A stretch of 64,000 nucleotides of DNA from Maricaulis maris (GTDB lineage: Bacteria > Pseudomonadota > Alphaproteobacteria > Caulobacterales > Maricaulaceae). The position numbers were made by a program, and so were the translations under genes. Every line of letters begins with the position of its first letter. The first letter of the stretch is position 1. Under the pieces are notes generated by a model. The model did not search any database. It was not told the origin of the DNA and worked only from the letters and a program-made list of their open reading frames with translations. Below are positions 21,084 to 29,243 of the stretch, in pieces. The stretch covers positions 434,001-498,000 of the forward strand of contig NZ_RBIM01000002.1 of the NCBI RefSeq assembly GCF_003634045.1, read 5' to 3'.

Positions 21084-21212
21084 CATTATTGTCTTGCCGA
21101 GACCAAGCCTCAGTCGGTTTTCAAGCTCAAGGGGCCTGCCCGCGAAGCGGCGCCTGCGGCGCCCTTGACCTTGAAAACCGACTGAGGCCGACTGGCCGCC
21201 AAGACAATAATG
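21084..21212. repeat. Long nested inverted repeat, core shared with 61206-61283
   Basis: A 129-base imperfect palindrome. Outer arms of 13 nt (21084-21096 with 21200-21212) and inner arms of 19 nt (21107-21125 with 21170-21188) are perfect complements. The centre has TCAAGGGGC...GCCCTTGA closing pairs around TGCCCGC and GCGGC blocks. The same centre occurs, inverted, at 61206-61283 with unrelated arms. It lies between the AEC gene and the next plus-strand gene. Confidence 0.8.
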
Positions 21213-21317
21213 ATTGACCCCGCGCGCGTGCGCGCAAGTCGTTCATCTCAAGGTCAGGCCAGCTTCACCCATACTCACCATCCCCGATCAGGGCTCACAC
21301 CTCACCGGAGGCGGAAA

Positions 21318-21734
21318 ATGCGGCACGTCATTCTGGCCACACTCCTCATCAGCATCGCGACGCCCGCGGTCGAGGCTCAGGACCTGCCGGGTTGGGCGGA
21401 CAGCCTGAATGCGAACCGTCCTGAGGACACGAGCGAATTCTACGCCTCGGACGCCGTGATCATGCCACCGGGGACGGCGCCGAGTGGCGGGCGCGACGCC
21501 ATCGCCCGGTATTGGAGCCATTTGATGACGGTCGGACTGTCCGACGTCGACATCCTGTCGCGCGAAACACTCGCAGCCGGGCCGGACCGGATTTACGAGA
21601 CAGCCCTGATATTCTGGCGCGGCGCTGATGGCGCTCGACGGCTCCAGCGCTCGGTCATTCTCTGGGAATTGCGATCAGGCGAATGGCAAATCTTGAGACA
21701 TACCTGGAATTACGGCCCACAACGGTTCGACTAA
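21318..21734 (+). CDS. Exported SnoaL/DUF4440-like protein
   Basis: A 138-residue protein with a signal peptide (residues 1-20, ending VEA) and an NTF2-like (SnoaL/DUF4440) domain. Supporting segments are EFYASDAVIMPPG, GRDAIARYWSHLM and the C-terminal GEWQILRHTWN strand. Such domains bind small ligands or have isomerase-like activity, with no reaction predictable here. I started at the ATG at 21318 with GGAGGCGGA upstream. The 3' end overlaps the convergent MBL-fold gene by four bases. Confidence 0.8.
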   Translation: MRHVILATLLISIATPAVEAQDLPGWADSLNANRPEDTSEFYASDAVIMPPGTAPSGGRDAIARYWSHLMTVGLSDVDILSRETLAAGPDRIYETALIFWRGADGARRLQRSVILWELRSGEWQILRHTWNYGPQRFD

Positions 21735-22699
21735 TCCGCCAGGCAATACCGCTCCCCCTCATCCGCCAGCCCGAAACCGGCCTCGATCACCACATCCCGC
21801 TCCGGCGCGTCGGGATAGCGGACCGGGTTGGTGTGGTTGAAATGGATGAAGCGGATCTTGGCCCGCTCGCTGGCGGGCAGATCGGCGAAACGTTCCATGG
21901 AATGAGTGATGAAGGGATGCGGGAAGCCTGACATGTCGCGGCCCGGGATTTCGCCATTGGCGTAGAAGGTGGCGTCGATATAGGCGATATCGACGGTGGC
22001 GATGAGATCCTCGATCCGCATGGCCTCGCCATATTCCCACGTCTCCCATTCTTCCCAGCTGTCGATGTCCGGCAGGAAGATCGCCGAACGGGTCGGCCCG
22101 GCGATGTGATAGCCCACAACCTCGGTGTATTCCTGGCGGTGCGGCACCTCAAAGGCCGTCACACGGACATCACCCAGCTCGACCGGCTGGCCAGCCCAGA
22201 TCTCTTCCAGCTCGATATTGTCGTAGCGGACCAGCTGGTCCCAGGGCCCGTTGGAGAAAAGGAAGGCCGACATGGAGGGCATGGCATAAACCGGTACATC
22301 ACGAGCGCCCATGCTCTCATGCCCGAGGAACATCAGGCCGGTATAATGGCCGATATGACCATGGGTCAGGAAGATGCCGTCCAGCCCGGGCCGCGCCGTG
22401 ATCGGCATGGCCAAGTCAAGCCGGTAGAGTTGCTCGCGCATATCCGGCGTCGCCTCGAAGAGATAGCGTGCGCCCGCCTCCCGGTCGAGGACGGCAATCG
22501 AGGTTGCCAGGCGTCGCAGCGACGGATCCTCCCAGGCCGGGTCCGCGCTATTGCCCAGCTGGGGCGCGCCGCCATCCTGGCCGACCCCGAGGACGATGAG
22601 CTCGACGGGGCAGACGGCGGATTGCGTATCGGACTGGGCCGCGACTGGCGCAGTGGCGGCGAGGGTCAGGGCGCCCAGCGCCAGAGAGTAAATCTTCAT
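21731..22699 (-). CDS. Exported PqqB-like metallo-beta-lactamase-fold hydrolase
   Basis: A 322-residue MBL-fold protein with a signal peptide (1-21). The opening VLGVGQDGGAPQLG resembles PqqB-type proteins. The metal motif reads THGHIGHYTG, where the usual HxHxDH Asp is Gly; I recall related PqqB-like sequences with HIGH, so metal use may be altered. A late PDIDSWEEW segment supplies the conserved Asp and HFNHTN supplies a His. It is exported, unlike true PqqB, and no other pqq genes are nearby, so PQQ synthesis is unlikely. The start at 22699 gives the signal peptide. Confidence 0.82.
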   Translation of the reverse strand: MKIYSLALGALTLAATAPVAAQSDTQSAVCPVELIVLGVGQDGGAPQLGNSADPAWEDPSLRRLATSIAVLDREAGARYLFEATPDMREQLYRLDLAMPITARPGLDGIFLTHGHIGHYTGLMFLGHESMGARDVPVYAMPSMSAFLFSNGPWDQLVRYDNIELEEIWAGQPVELGDVRVTAFEVPHRQEYTEVVGYHIAGPTRSAIFLPDIDSWEEWETWEYGEAMRIEDLIATVDIAYIDATFYANGEIPGRDMSGFPHPFITHSMERFADLPASERAKIRFIHFNHTNPVRYPDAPERDVVIEAGFGLADEGERYCLAD

Positions 22700-22738
22700 G
22701 GCCGGAACGAGACGAAAGCCCGGCACGCAGGTCAAGCG

Positions 22739-23251
22739 CTAATCAATCCCGACGACAGCGCTGCGGCGCTCCATCTGTACCACATCGCGCCACTGGCCGG
22801 CCATCGGGCCATGACCCATCTTGCCGAGCCCACGGCGCACGCCGAGGCGTTCAAAGCCGCATTGCTCGTGCAGTCGGATCGAGGCGGTGTTCTCGGCGAA
22901 AATACCGGCGGCGAGAGTCCACAGGCCTTCGGCCTCGGAGCCTTCGATCAAGGCCTGCAGCAAGATCCGCCCGAGCCCCTGGCCGCGCGCCGCGGCGGCG
23001 ACATAAACCGAGACCTCGCCCACCCCGCCATAAACACAGCGCGAAGAGACCGGGCTGAGTGCGGCCCAACCTGTCACCACGCCTTCACCGTCCAGTGAGA
23101 CCAGGCGCGGTGCGGCAAGCTTGCCCTCGTCGAAATGGGCCCAGTCAGGCGCGGCACTCTCGAAGGTCGCGTGACCGGTGGCGATGCCCTCGGCGTAGAT
23201 GGCGAGGACTGCGGGCGCGTCGGTTCGCGCCATGGGACGAATTGTTGTCAT
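22739..23251 (-). CDS. GNAT N-acetyltransferase, phosphinothricin acetyltransferase-like
   Basis: A 170-residue GNAT protein of the Pat/Bar-like subgroup. Supporting segments are the opening TTIRPMARTDAPAVLAIYAEGI, GEVSVYVAAAARGQGLGRILL holding the acetyl-CoA loop RGQGLG, and NTASIRLHEQCGFERLG. These enzymes acetylate methionine sulfoximine, phosphinothricin or similar amines. The start at 23251 matches the family N-terminus; the longer frame adds 23 unlike residues. It lies 39 bases upstream of the MBL gene on the same strand. Confidence 0.85.
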   Translation of the reverse strand: MTTIRPMARTDAPAVLAIYAEGIATGHATFESAAPDWAHFDEGKLAAPRLVSLDGEGVVTGWAALSPVSSRCVYGGVGEVSVYVAAAARGQGLGRILLQALIEGSEAEGLWTLAAGIFAENTASIRLHEQCGFERLGVRRGLGKMGHGPMAGQWRDVVQMERRSAVVGID

Positions 23252-23320
23252 GGTGGCTCCGATTGCGAGCGGCGTCTCGCCCAGCAGGCCGCAAGCCCCA
23301 CCGCAGGTCAACACCCTCAC

Positions 23321-23375
23321 TTGTCATCTCCGATCTCCGCCCGGCCCGACGCCGGGCATGCGTCCGGGATGACAA
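23321..23375. repeat. Palindromic extragenic repeat
   Basis: A 55-base inverted repeat with TTGTCATC at one end and GATGACAA at the other, enclosing CCCGG/CCGGG pairs (CCCGGCCCGACGCCGGG). It has the form of dispersed TGTCATCCCGG-type repeats common in alphaproteobacteria. It lies upstream of pyrB. Confidence 0.65.
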
Positions 23376-23419
23376 CAATATTTGGTCCTCGCCAAAACCA
23401 CCACGACACGCACCCTCCC

Positions 23420-23448
23420 TTGCTCCCGCCCCCAACTCCCCCTATACC
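23420..23448 (+). promoter_or_regulatory. Candidate pyrB promoter
   Basis: TTGCTCC, a 14-base spacer and CCTATACC (six of eight positions of GCTANAWC) precede the pyrB start by about 45 bases. The -35 match is weak (TTG only). Confidence 0.4.
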
Positions 23449-23492
23449 GCCGAACACTTTATCTGTGTGCCCTTGGCGACCCAGGAGACGGG

Positions 23493-24455
23493 ATGAGCCG
23501 CGCGGAATTTTCCTACGACTTCCCCCACCGCCACCTTGTGTCGGTGGCCGACCTCAACCCCGTTGATATCCAGATCATTTTCGAGCGCGCCGCGCATCAT
23601 CTGGCAGCCAACCGGACGCCGGACAAGCGCACGGATGTGTTGCGTGGGCTGACGGTTCTCAACCTCTTCTTCGAGGCCTCGACGCGGACGCAAGGCTCAT
23701 TCGAGATGGCCGGCAAGCGGTTGGGTGCCGATGTGGTCAATTTCGCCATGGCGAACTCCTCCGCCTCCAAGGGCGAAAGCCTGTCGGACACGGCGCGCAC
23801 CCTGGCGGCGATGAAGCCGGACATCATGGTGGTGCGCCATTCTGCGACCGGGGCGCCGCAATTCCTCGCCGAGCGGACAGGTCTCTCCGTCGTCAATGCC
23901 GGCGACGGCATGCACGAGCACCCGACCCAGGCCCTACTCGACAGTTTCACCCTAGCCCAGCATTGGGGCTCGGTCGGCGGACGGCGCATCCTGATCGTCG
24001 GCGATATCCTGCATTCGCGGGTCGCCCGCTCGAATATCGGCCTGCTCAATATTCTCGGCGCCGAAATCCGCCTGTGCGCCCCGCCGACACTGTTGCCGTC
24101 CGATGTCGACCAGTGGGGCTGCGACGTCTTCCACGATCTCGACGAGGCCCTGAAAGGCTGCGACGCGGTCATGGCATTGCGCCAGCAACGCGAACGCATG
24201 ACCGGCGGTTTCGTGCCGTCCGAGCGCGAGTTCTTCCATCTCTTCGGCCTGACCCATGAACGGCTGGAAGCCGCCTCGCCCGACGTGCTGGTCATGCATC
24301 CCGGACCGATGAATCGCGGCGTCGAAATCCATACCAAGCTGGCCGATGACCCCGACAAGAGTGTGATCCTCGACCAGGTCGAAAGCGGCGTGGCCGTCCG
24401 CATGGCAATCCTCGAGCTGATCGGCGGCAATATCCGCAAGGAGGCTGCGGCATGA
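23493..24455 (+). CDS. pyrB: Aspartate carbamoyltransferase catalytic subunit
   Basis: A 320-residue ATCase catalytic chain, which makes carbamoyl-aspartate, the first committed step of pyrimidine synthesis. The carbamoyl-phosphate loop FFEASTRTQGSFE, the SSASKGES loop, the HEHPTQALLD segment, the GDILHSRVARSN segment and the terminal MHPGPMNRGVEI segment are all intact. The ATG at 23493 has AGGAGACGG upstream. It overlaps the dihydroorotase-like gene by four bases (ATGA), the arrangement seen for ATCases that assemble with an inactive dihydroorotase partner. Confidence 0.96.
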   Translation: MSRAEFSYDFPHRHLVSVADLNPVDIQIIFERAAHHLAANRTPDKRTDVLRGLTVLNLFFEASTRTQGSFEMAGKRLGADVVNFAMANSSASKGESLSDTARTLAAMKPDIMVVRHSATGAPQFLAERTGLSVVNAGDGMHEHPTQALLDSFTLAQHWGSVGGRRILIVGDILHSRVARSNIGLLNILGAEIRLCAPPTLLPSDVDQWGCDVFHDLDEALKGCDAVMALRQQRERMTGGFVPSEREFFHLFGLTHERLEAASPDVLVMHPGPMNRGVEIHTKLADDPDKSVILDQVESGVAVRMAILELIGGNIRKEAAA

Positions 24456-25729
24456 GTACGACCCGCGCCATCATCAATGCCCGCTTGGTCGACCCCGCCT
24501 CCGGCCATGACGGCCCCGGCGGGGTCCTCATCGAGGACGGTTTGATCGCCCAGACCGGCAACGAGCTGGACCTGGATGCCGCCGATGACGTGATCGACGC
24601 CAGGGGTTGCATCCTCGCCCCGGCGCTCATTGACCTGCGCTGCGCCAAGGAAGCCGCCCTCACCCCGGACGGCGAGACCCTGGACACGCTGTGCGCCTCG
24701 GCCATGACCGGCGGGTTCGGAACGATCGTGCTGGCGCCCAATGCGCGCAGCCCGCTCGACAACGCGGACGGGTTTGCCGGCATGAACCGGGGCCTCGCCC
24801 AACGTGGTGTGCGGGTTCTTTCGGCCTGCGGCGCGACCCAGGGCCTGGCGGGTGAGCAGATGGCCGAGATCGGCCTGATGGTGCGCGGCGGCGCGGTCTA
24901 TGCCGGTTGCGGTGACGCCCCCATCCACGACGCCCGACTGATGCGCCGCCTGTTGAGCTATACCAGCCAGTTCGATGTCTGGCTGGCGAGCCGCCCGGCC
25001 GATCCGCATCTCGCCAAGGGCGCTGTGGCGCTTGAGAGCGACTGGTCGGCCCGCTTCGGCCTGCCCGCCGAACCGGCGGTATCGGAACGCATTGCCATCG
25101 AACGCGATGCGGCGCTGGCAGAACTCTCGGGCGGCAAGCTGATGATTGACCGGCTGTCGACCGCGGCCGGCCTGGATGCGCTGCGCCATGTCCGCAGCCG
25201 CGATCTCGAGATCGCCACCACCGTCGCCATCGCCCATCTCACCCTCAACGAGGTTGATGCCGGGGGGCTGGACAGTGCCTTCCGCATGGACCCGCCCCTG
25301 AGAAGTGAAGCCGACCGACTGGCCCTGGTCGACGCCATCATCTCCGGCGAGATCGACGCGGTGGTTTCCGATCACCGGCCGACACCGTTTGACGACAAGG
25401 GCGAACCCTTTGCCCTGGCCATTGCCGGCACGCTGAGCCTCGAGACCATGCTCGGCGCCATGCTGGGCCTGGTGCATGACGACGAACTCGAACTGGTTGA
25501 CGCGCTGCGCGTGATGACCAGCGGCCCGGCTGACCTCATCGGTCTGCCGCAGGGTCGCATCGCGGTCGGCGCCCCGGCCGATCTCATCCTCATCGATGGC
25601 GACAAGCCCTGGGTCTGCCAGCCCGACGCTTTTGCCTCGGCACGGGGCAATTCGGCCTGGGCCGGACGCCGTTTCCAGGGACGGGTCTTGCAAACCATCG
25701 TCGCCGGAGACACATTATACAACTCTTAG
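24452..25729 (+). CDS. Dihydroorotase-like protein without metal ligands (PyrC')
   Basis: A 425-residue dihydroorotase homologue. Active enzymes have DLHVHLRE after the first strand; here the matching stretch is DLRCAKEA, so both metal His are replaced (Arg63, Ala65). The later His of the STA segment is also lost (IDRLSTAAGL), and the usual PHHL pair reads AHL. SDHRPTPFDDKGEP keeps the Asp region. It is translationally coupled to pyrB. Pseudo-dihydroorotases with this operon position are known from Pseudomonas, where they scaffold ATCase. I infer the same role, and a true pyrC must exist elsewhere. Confidence 0.9.
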   Translation: MSTTRAIINARLVDPASGHDGPGGVLIEDGLIAQTGNELDLDAADDVIDARGCILAPALIDLRCAKEAALTPDGETLDTLCASAMTGGFGTIVLAPNARSPLDNADGFAGMNRGLAQRGVRVLSACGATQGLAGEQMAEIGLMVRGGAVYAGCGDAPIHDARLMRRLLSYTSQFDVWLASRPADPHLAKGAVALESDWSARFGLPAEPAVSERIAIERDAALAELSGGKLMIDRLSTAAGLDALRHVRSRDLEIATTVAIAHLTLNEVDAGGLDSAFRMDPPLRSEADRLALVDAIISGEIDAVVSDHRPTPFDDKGEPFALAIAGTLSLETMLGAMLGLVHDDELELVDALRVMTSGPADLIGLPQGRIAVGAPADLILIDGDKPWVCQPDAFASARGNSAWAGRRFQGRVLQTIVAGDTLYNS

Positions 25730-25741
25730 GTGCAAATTGAC

Positions 25742-26392
25742 ATGACCAGCCTCTTGATCGTGCTTGCCGCCGCCGGTGGCTATCTCTTCGGCTCCATTCC
25801 CTTCGGACTGGTGCTGACACGCATGGCCGGGCTGGGCGATATCCGTGCCATCGGCTCGGGCAATATCGGCGCCACCAATGTGCTGCGCACGGGCCGCAAG
25901 GACCTCGCGGCCCTCACCCTCATTCTCGACGCCGGCAAGGCCGGGATCGCGGCGGCGGTGTTGGGCTATTTTCTGGGCACCACGGCGGGTCTTGTGGCGG
26001 GCGGATTCGCCTTCGCCGGCCATTGCTTCCCGGTCTGGCTGGGATTCAAGGGCGGCAAGGGTGTGGCCACCTTTGTTGGAACCATGCTGGCCGTGTTCTG
26101 GCCGGTCGGCCTGACCGTGATCGCGACCTGGCTGATCATGGCCGCGATCTTCCGCATCTCCTCGCTTGCGGCCCTGGCCGCCGCCCTGGTGGCGCCCTTT
26201 GCCGCCTATGCCTGGGGACGTCCGGATGTCGCCATCATGGCCGCGGTGTTGACCGTGCTGATCTACTGGCTGCATCGCGCCAATATCCAGCGCCTGCTCA
26301 AGGGCGAGGAACCGCGCATCGGCGGCAAGAAGGACACGGCCGGAACTGGCACTTCGGCCGACAGCGAAGACCCGGACACGCCCGCGACATGA
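25742..26392 (+). CDS. plsY: Acyl-phosphate glycerol-3-phosphate acyltransferase
   Basis: A 216-residue inner-membrane PlsY. It transfers the acyl group from acyl-phosphate to glycerol 3-phosphate, the first step of phospholipid synthesis in most bacteria. Its three loop motifs are present: GSIPFG (about residue 19), GSGNIGATNVLR (about 40), and GHCFPVWLGFKGGKGVAT (about 96). Five hydrophobic segments are seen, followed by a charged 25-residue tail. The start at 25742 is the first ATG after the pyrC' stop. The 3' end overlaps dprA by four bases (ATGA). Confidence 0.95.
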   Translation: MTSLLIVLAAAGGYLFGSIPFGLVLTRMAGLGDIRAIGSGNIGATNVLRTGRKDLAALTLILDAGKAGIAAAVLGYFLGTTAGLVAGGFAFAGHCFPVWLGFKGGKGVATFVGTMLAVFWPVGLTVIATWLIMAAIFRISSLAALAAALVAPFAAYAWGRPDVAIMAAVLTVLIYWLHRANIQRLLKGEEPRIGGKKDTAGTGTSADSEDPDTPAT

Positions 26393-27549
26393 CCGATGCC
26401 GAGGCCAGCCACACCGACAGGGTGATGTGGCTGCGCCTCGCGCGGACAAGGGGGCTGGGCGCAACCAGTTTTGCCCGTGCGATCGCCCGCTATGGCAGTG
26501 CCGAAGCTGCAATCGATGACCTGCCGGCCCGCGCCCGCGCGGCCGGGCGACGCAATCTCGACATTCCGCCGGTCGACCGGGTCGAGGCCGAGCTTGAACA
26601 GGTCAACCGGGCCGGCGCCCGGCTCATCTGCGGTTTCGAACCGGATTATCCGGCCCTGCTGACGGCCATCCCCGATCCGCCGCCCGCCATCATCGTCCGC
26701 GGTGACACAAGGCTTTTCCAGCGCCCGGCCTGTGCCATTGTCGGCGCCCGCAATGCCTCGGCGGTGGGATTGCGTTTCGCCCGCGAGCTGGCCAACGGGC
26801 TGGGACGCGAGGATGTGGTGATCGTCTCCGGTCTGGCCCGCGGGATTGACGGCGCCGCCCATGCCGGCGCCCTCAACAGCGGTACGATCGCCGTCCTGGC
26901 TGGCGGGATAGATCATGTCTATCCGCCGGAACACGCTGCCCTGCATGAACACATCGCCGAACGCGGCCTGCTGATTTCCGAAATGCCGCTGGGCCGGACC
27001 CCGACAGCGCGCGACTTCCCGCGCCGCAACCGGATCATTTCCGGCCTGTCGCTCGGCTCGCTGGTGGTCGAGGCGGCGCTGCGTTCGGGGTCGCTGATTA
27101 CAGCGCGTTATGCCGGCGAACAGGGCCGCGAGGTGATGTCGGTGCCGGGCTCCCCGCTCGACCCGCGTGCCCGCGGCTCGAACCAGCTTCTGCGCGATGG
27201 CGCCCACCTGATTGAAACCGTCGATGACGTGCTCGCCGTCCTGGCTGAGGCCCGGCCACCTTCCACGCCAACCCGGCATGTTGAGGATTGCAGCCCCCCC
27301 GATCCTGACGATTTTTTTGACGAAGCGACGGAGGAGGTCGAGATGTCGATGGAAGCGGTACCGGCCCGGGCCAATCCACTCGACCGGCTGCGCGCCCTGT
27401 TGTCGCCCGCGCCTGTCTCAAGCGACGAGCTGGCCCGCGCTGCGTCCCTGCCGGCGGGACAGGTCCAGGCCTTGCTGATGGAAATGGAGATGCGCGGCGA
27501 GATTGCCAGCCTGCCAGGCGGGCTGGTTCAGCGTCGCCGCCGCAGCTGA
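26389..27549 (+). CDS. dprA: DNA processing protein DprA
   Basis: A 386-residue DprA, which loads RecA on incoming single-stranded DNA during natural transformation. The Rossmann-like core shows CAIVGARNASAVG, IVSGLARGIDGAAHAGAL, and SEMPLGRTPTARDFPRRNRIISGLS. A C-terminal winged-helix DML1-type domain (from about residue 325) is present after an acidic linker. The start overlaps plsY (ATGA). Presence of dprA alone does not show competence. The 3' end overlaps the convergent small gene by 22 bases. Confidence 0.94.
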   Translation: MTDAEASHTDRVMWLRLARTRGLGATSFARAIARYGSAEAAIDDLPARARAAGRRNLDIPPVDRVEAELEQVNRAGARLICGFEPDYPALLTAIPDPPPAIIVRGDTRLFQRPACAIVGARNASAVGLRFARELANGLGREDVVIVSGLARGIDGAAHAGALNSGTIAVLAGGIDHVYPPEHAALHEHIAERGLLISEMPLGRTPTARDFPRRNRIISGLSLGSLVVEAALRSGSLITARYAGEQGREVMSVPGSPLDPRARGSNQLLRDGAHLIETVDDVLAVLAEARPPSTPTRHVEDCSPPDPDDFFDEATEEVEMSMEAVPARANPLDRLRALLSPAPVSSDELARAASLPAGQVQALLMEMEMRGEIASLPGGLVQRRRRS

Positions 27550-27749
27550 TCGAGGCGTGCCGATTCCATTTCGATGTAATTGGCCGCGAGTTCAATCAGA
27601 CAGGCACTTTGGCCATAGCCATGATGGAAGGCATCCTCGCTCAGCCCGCGCAGCGCCCGGGACAAGCGGTCCGATTCCTCGCTGAGCGGCAGGGTGCCGG
27701 GCAAGGGATGGCCGAACAGGTCATGGCCGGGTCGGATTTTTCGCCGCAT
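27528..27749 (-). CDS. Small conserved-looking protein of unknown function
   Basis: A 73-residue cytosolic protein. The ATG at 27749 has a very strong GGAGGGGGGA ribosome site immediately upstream, which is the main reason to accept the gene. The second half (ESDRLSRALRGLSE...ACLIELAANYIEMESARLDQL) is predicted as amphipathic helices. No family is recognised. It overlaps the end of dprA by 22 bases on the other strand and is followed by the mipZ-J-protein block. Confidence 0.6.
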   Translation of the reverse strand: MRRKIRPGHDLFGHPLPGTLPLSEESDRLSRALRGLSEDAFHHGYGQSACLIELAANYIEMESARLDQLRRRR

Positions 27750-27822
27750 TCCCCCCTCCCTCGATACCCGGACGATAGGTCAGGATTGATGCAAATACAA
27801 CCTTGGGTAAAAACCCTGCCTG

Positions 27823-28293
27823 TCAATCCAATTGCGCGAGCAAAAGATCACGGGCTTCCTGGACCTGACGGGCCAGGGCCGCCGAGCCTTCGCCGGTATC
27901 GGGATGGAGCTTTTTCATCAAACGGCGATGGGCGGCGCGGATGGTTGCGGCATCCGCGCCGGCATCGACACCGAGTATTTCACGCGCTTCTTGCACACTC
28001 ATACCGCCCCGGCTTGGCGGCGTGGCGCTGCCGGAGCCATGCCCCTTGCCAGCGTCCGCCCCGGACGGTCGCGGCCGCAGCACATCCCCCAGCAGACCAA
28101 GGCCGAACAGACCGATCGGCCCGCCCAGAATAACTCCGCCGCGCAGACTGATGATCACCCCGGCCAGCAAGGCTCCGCCGCCGAGAATGATCCGGACCAT
28201 GCGTGCCGCCTTGGCGGTCTTCTGTCGCGAAAACCACCACGCCGCCCCCAAAAGGGTGATCAGAGCGAGGGTTCCAAGGGCAAAGGGCGTCAT
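27823..28293 (-). CDS. Membrane-anchored J-domain protein
   Basis: A 156-residue protein with two or three N-terminal transmembrane segments (about 4-20, 33-50 and 54-70), a Gly/Ser/Pro linker and a C-terminal J domain (about 98-155). The J-domain HPD tripeptide is at 130-132 in [12 protein letters not shown], as in TIM14/Pam18-like short J proteins. It should recruit and stimulate DnaK at the inner membrane. Its ATG is one base after the mipZ stop, so it is co-translated with mipZ. A link to division-site placement is inference from this coupling only. Confidence 0.88.
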   Translation of the reverse strand: MTPFALGTLALITLLGAAWWFSRQKTAKAARMVRIILGGGALLAGVIISLRGGVILGGPIGLFGLGLLGDVLRPRPSGADAGKGHGSGSATPPSRGGMSVQEAREILGVDAGADAATIRAAHRRLMKKLHPDTGEGSAALARQVQEARDLLLAQLD

Positions 28294-28294
28294 G

Positions 28295-29182
28295 TCAGAA
28301 CGGAATGGTTTCGCCCTGCAGACCGGGCAATTTGAGCACGATCAACAGGTCACGCAGCTCCTGGCGGGCCGCCACATGGCTCATGGTGAAAGTCACCGTG
28401 GAGCCGCTTTCGGTGAGGTCGAGCAAGGTCAGCCCAAGCGGGAAAAGCTCGCGGTAGATCACCCGCTCGGCAAAACCCGGCGCCAGACGGAAGCCGATCC
28501 TCTGCGACAGCATTTTGAGCCCGTCGCCGACGCGCCGCTTATTGCGGGCATCGAGCATGGAAATGCGATTGCGCATGACGACCCAGTCGATCGAGCGCTT
28601 CTCCAGCTGGGCCTTGCGCTTGCGGCACTCCCACAGCATTTCCGAGTAAACGCTCGGCGTGCCGACCTGGAAGGTCTCCGGGTCGATCTCGGCAAGCAGG
28701 TCAAAATCGACGAAACTGTCATTGACCGGCGTGATCACCGTGTCGGCACAGGAATGGGCCAAACGCGAATAAAGTGTGTCGGCGCCGGGCGCGTCGATGA
28801 TGATGAAGTCGCAATTGGTCTTCAGCCGGCTCAGGGCCTCGGAAAAGCGCTCGGTCTCCTCGTCCTCGACAAGATCGAGATCGCGCTGGGCGCTCGGCGC
28901 AAGAACCGCCTCTTCCGGTCGCGGCAGGGACAGGCGATGGCGCTCGCACCAGCGTTCACGATTGGCAAGATAGCGGCCGAAACTGCGCTGGCGCAGGTCG
29001 AGATCAATGGCACCGACACTCTTGCCCATCCGCAGCAGCGCGACGGCGAGGTGCATGGCCACGGTCGACTTGCCGGCCCCACCCTTCTCATTGCCAACCA
29101 CAATGATGTGCGCCGCGCGGACACCGTCGCGGACCCGGCCAAGCGGCCGTGTTGGCAAACGAAAACCGGTCTGACTTGTCAT
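28295..29182 (-). CDS. mipZ: Division plane positioning ATPase MipZ
   Basis: A 295-residue ParA/MinD-superfamily ATPase. In Caulobacter, MipZ forms bipolar gradients through ParB and blocks FtsZ polymerisation except at midcell. The deviant Walker A reads [10 protein letters not shown] (residues 31-40). The family-specific [34 protein letters not shown]-like [15 protein letters not shown] and [17 protein letters not shown] segments closely recall Caulobacter MipZ. An extra 20-residue N-terminus precedes the core. I chose the ATG at 29182; a GTG at 29203 is possible. A GANTC site lies 57 bases upstream, of interest because Caulobacter mipZ is in the CcrM/GcrA regulon. Confidence 0.94.
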   Translation of the reverse strand: MTSQTGFRLPTRPLGRVRDGVRAAHIIVVGNEKGGAGKSTVAMHLAVALLRMGKSVGAIDLDLRQRSFGRYLANRERWCERHRLSLPRPEEAVLAPSAQRDLDLVEDEETERFSEALSRLKTNCDFIIIDAPGADTLYSRLAHSCADTVITPVNDSFVDFDLLAEIDPETFQVGTPSVYSEMLWECRKRKAQLEKRSIDWVVMRNRISMLDARNKRRVGDGLKMLSQRIGFRLAPGFAERVIYRELFPLGLTLLDLTESGSTVTFTMSHVAARQELRDLLIVLKLPGLQGETIPF

Positions 29183-29238
29183 CTTGCCCCAATTCTGGAC
29201 CACGGTCCCGGCACATGAAACTCACGCGCGGGCACGGC

Positions 29239-29243
29239 GATTC
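29239..29243. promoter_or_regulatory. GANTC (CcrM) site upstream of mipZ
   Basis: A single GATTC lies 57 bases upstream of the mipZ start, touching the end of the SPOR-protein gene. Methylation-dependent control is known for Caulobacter mipZ; its use here is inferred. Confidence 0.35.

Noticed and set aside
21731-22699. PQQ biosynthesis assignment for the PqqB-like hydrolase
   Set aside because: It carries a signal peptide, has an altered metal motif and no pqq neighbours.
23597-25693. A 698-residue antisense frame across pyrB and the dihydroorotase-like gene
   Set aside because: Same GC-driven shadow; pyrB homology is unmistakable on the plus strand.
27795-27826. Minus-strand TTGACA with TTGTAT upstream of the 73-residue gene
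   Set aside because: The spacer is 20 bases, the -10 matches neither E. coli nor Caulobacter patterns well, and it overlaps the J-protein end.
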